This document shows positions 62,790 through 64,000 of a stretch of DNA of 64,000 nucleotides, one piece after another. The stretch is from NCBI RefSeq assembly GCF_026151335.1, contig NZ_JAMQPP010000002.1, one strand, 5' to 3'. The DNA is from Leptospira_A soteropolitanensis (GTDB lineage: Bacteria; Spirochaetota; Leptospiria; Leptospirales; Leptospiraceae). The position numbers and the translations under genes are program-made. Under the pieces are notes generated by a model. The model saw only the letters and a list, made by a program, of their open reading frames with translations, was not told the DNA's origin and did no database searches. The first letter of the stretch is position 1. Every line of letters starts with the position of its first letter.

Positions 62790-63902
62790 ATGTTCCAGTG
62801 GATTTATGAATCGTTCGGAAACGATTATGGTTTCCTTAGAGTTTTTAGTTATGTAACTCTCCGTGCGATGATGGCGGGCCTTACTTCTATGTTTATCACT
62901 TTTCTTTTTGGAAAAGCATTGATCTCGTTTCTTCTTTCTTTGAAGTTTCGTGAATCTGTCCGTAACGACGGTCCACAGTCTCATGCAGCAAAATCAGGAA
63001 CACCAACGATGGGAGGACTGATTATGATTCTTTCACTTACCATCTCTACTCTGTTATGGGGAAATCTTTCTAATTTAAATGTTTTGTTACTTCTTGTTTC
63101 AGCCATTTTATTTGCAGGACTTGGGTTTACAGATGATTATATGAAATCTGTGAAAAAAATCAAAGGAGGGATGCGAGCAAGGACAAAGTTTCTTGTTACC
63201 ATTTTCTTTGCTGTATCGATCACTACCCTCTATTTTTATTTTACTGGAAAATCAAATACTGTTGCGACAAAAGGGATTGTATTTACCATTACTGATTTGT
63301 TTCTTCCATTTGTTAAGGGTCCTGTGTGGAATTTAGGAATCCTTGCCGTTCCGTTTGCGATTCTTGTTCTCATCGGTAGTTCCCATGCTGTAAATCTAAC
63401 CGATGGACTCGATGGATTGGCTTCTGGAACTGTTGTGATTGCAACCGCTACTTTTGCGCTCATCTCCTATGTATCAGGAACACCATCTGCGGCCAATTAT
63501 TTGCATATACCTTACCTTCCTGGGTCTCACGAATACGCTGTTTTTCTGGCGGGGCTTTCTGGGGCTCTCCTTGGATTTTTATGGTTCAATTGCCATCCAG
63601 CACAAGTGTTTATGGGAGATACAGGCTCTTTGTTTTTAGGCTCCACTCTTGGACTTGTTGCCATTATGTTAAAAAAAGAAATCCTCCTTGTAATCCTTGG
63701 TGGTATCTTTGTTGCAGAAGCCATTAGTGTGATTCTACAAGTCGGATCTTTCAAATTAACTGGGAAACGAATTTTTAAAATGGCTCCTCTCCACCATCAT
63801 TTTGAATTGTCAGGTTGGTCTGAAGAGAAAGTAGTGATCCGCTTTTGGATTATTGGAATAATCTTAGCTATCATTACATTATCAACATTAAAAATCCAAT
63901 AG
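62790..63902 (+). CDS. mraY: Phospho-N-acetylmuramoyl-pentapeptide transferase
   Basis: 370 residues with ten transmembrane helices. GTPTMGGLI, LGFTDDYMK (two catalytic aspartates), LTDGLDGLASG and APLHHHFEL are MraY signatures. It transfers phospho-MurNAc-pentapeptide to undecaprenyl phosphate to make lipid I. GGGG 10 bases before the ATG. murF and murD, often on either side, are not here. Confidence 0.96.
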   Translation: MFQWIYESFGNDYGFLRVFSYVTLRAMMAGLTSMFITFLFGKALISFLLSLKFRESVRNDGPQSHAAKSGTPTMGGLIMILSLTISTLLWGNLSNLNVLLLLVSAILFAGLGFTDDYMKSVKKIKGGMRARTKFLVTIFFAVSITTLYFYFTGKSNTVATKGIVFTITDLFLPFVKGPVWNLGILAVPFAILVLIGSSHAVNLTDGLDGLASGTVVIATATFALISYVSGTPSAANYLHIPYLPGSHEYAVFLAGLSGALLGFLWFNCHPAQVFMGDTGSLFLGSTLGLVAIMLKKEILLVILGGIFVAEAISVILQVGSFKLTGKRIFKMAPLHHHFELSGWSEEKVVIRFWIIGIILAIITLSTLKIQ

Positions 63903-63925
63903 TAGATTTGTCTTAAAAAATACAT

Positions 63926-64000
63926 ATGGAAATCTTCCGAAAGGTTCAAAACCAGTTTCGATTTGGTAATTCGCGGTTTGACGGACCATTACTTTATGGA
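63926..64000 (+). CDS. ftsW: Start of FtsW-like lipid II polymerase/flippase-family protein (truncated by window end)
   Basis: Only 25 codons are visible. The N-terminus is basic, and RFDGPLLYG fits the segment before the first helix of FtsW/RodA proteins. Identity rests mainly on position after mraY. It would polymerise glycan strands at the septum with its cognate transpeptidase. Confidence 0.55.
   Translation, partial: MEIFRKVQNQFRFGNSRFDGPLLYG

Overview
The window looks like a spirochaete of the genus Leptospira, most likely a saprophytic (L. biflexa-type) species. The basis is AT-rich coding sequence with frequent TTG and GTG starts, a DUF1574 protein beside an MBOAT acyltransferase, OmpL47-type and LysM-FecR envelope proteins, many SpoIIE-type phosphatases, futalosine-pathway menaquinone genes and a meso-DAP-type MurE. 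The genus call is inference from gene content; no rRNA or marker phylogeny was available. Gene density is very high: no gap exceeds 300 bases, and I see no tRNA, rRNA, CRISPR array, insertion sequence or phage gene.

Layout. 1-9.9 kb: the end of an rRNA methyltransferase, an MBOAT/SGNH-like acyl-transfer pair, a membrane J-like protein, miaB, an LptF/LptG permease, mgsA and several small unknowns. 9.9-21.5 kb: envelope and signalling genes on the minus strand (TPR/TolB-like and NHL/VWA proteins; a LysM-FecR, OmpL47-like, SpoIIE phosphatase operon; a membrane iron-sulfur oxidoreductase of EtfD type), interrupted by prfC. 21.7-31.8 kb: mqnC, a diguanylate cyclase, GerMN and HAD proteins, then three plus-strand genes joined by ATGA overlaps (KamA radical SAM aminomutase, ATP-grasp ligase, haem-oxygenase-like putative diiron enzyme), followed by a DCC protein, an N-acetylglutamate-synthase-like enzyme, an RNA methyltransferase and bacterioferritin. 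31.8-41.7 kb: a thiolase-like protein without its cysteine, a GT9 glycosyltransferase, PepP, MarR, enoyl-CoA hydratase family, M20 peptidase, TolC and a DUF255 protein. 41.7-48.6 kb: the conserved rplU-prp-rpmA / obgE-proB-proA-nadD-yqeK-LCP-rsfS run. 48.7-59.9 kb: typA, AsmA-like and outer-membrane proteins, a GAF-SpoIIE-TPR protein with amt, a lipoprotein, mqnA, cheR and a HIT protein. 60-64 kb: division and cell-wall cluster rsmH-ftsL-murE-mraY-ftsW.

How they fit together. Housekeeping blocks (ribosome assembly, translation factors, peptidoglycan synthesis, menaquinone via futalosine, proline and NAD synthesis) are interleaved with lipid-catabolism genes and sensory/output proteins. The best candidate for an undescribed system is the kamA/ATP-grasp/haem-oxygenase-like cassette at 25.8-28.7 kb, which has the layout of a small amino-acid-derived metabolite or peptide pathway. 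Other leads are a nested inverted-repeat leader over the start of the SpoIIE-TPR gene (53.7 kb), likely operators at 36.6 and 39.6 kb, and several family members that lack their signature catalytic residues.
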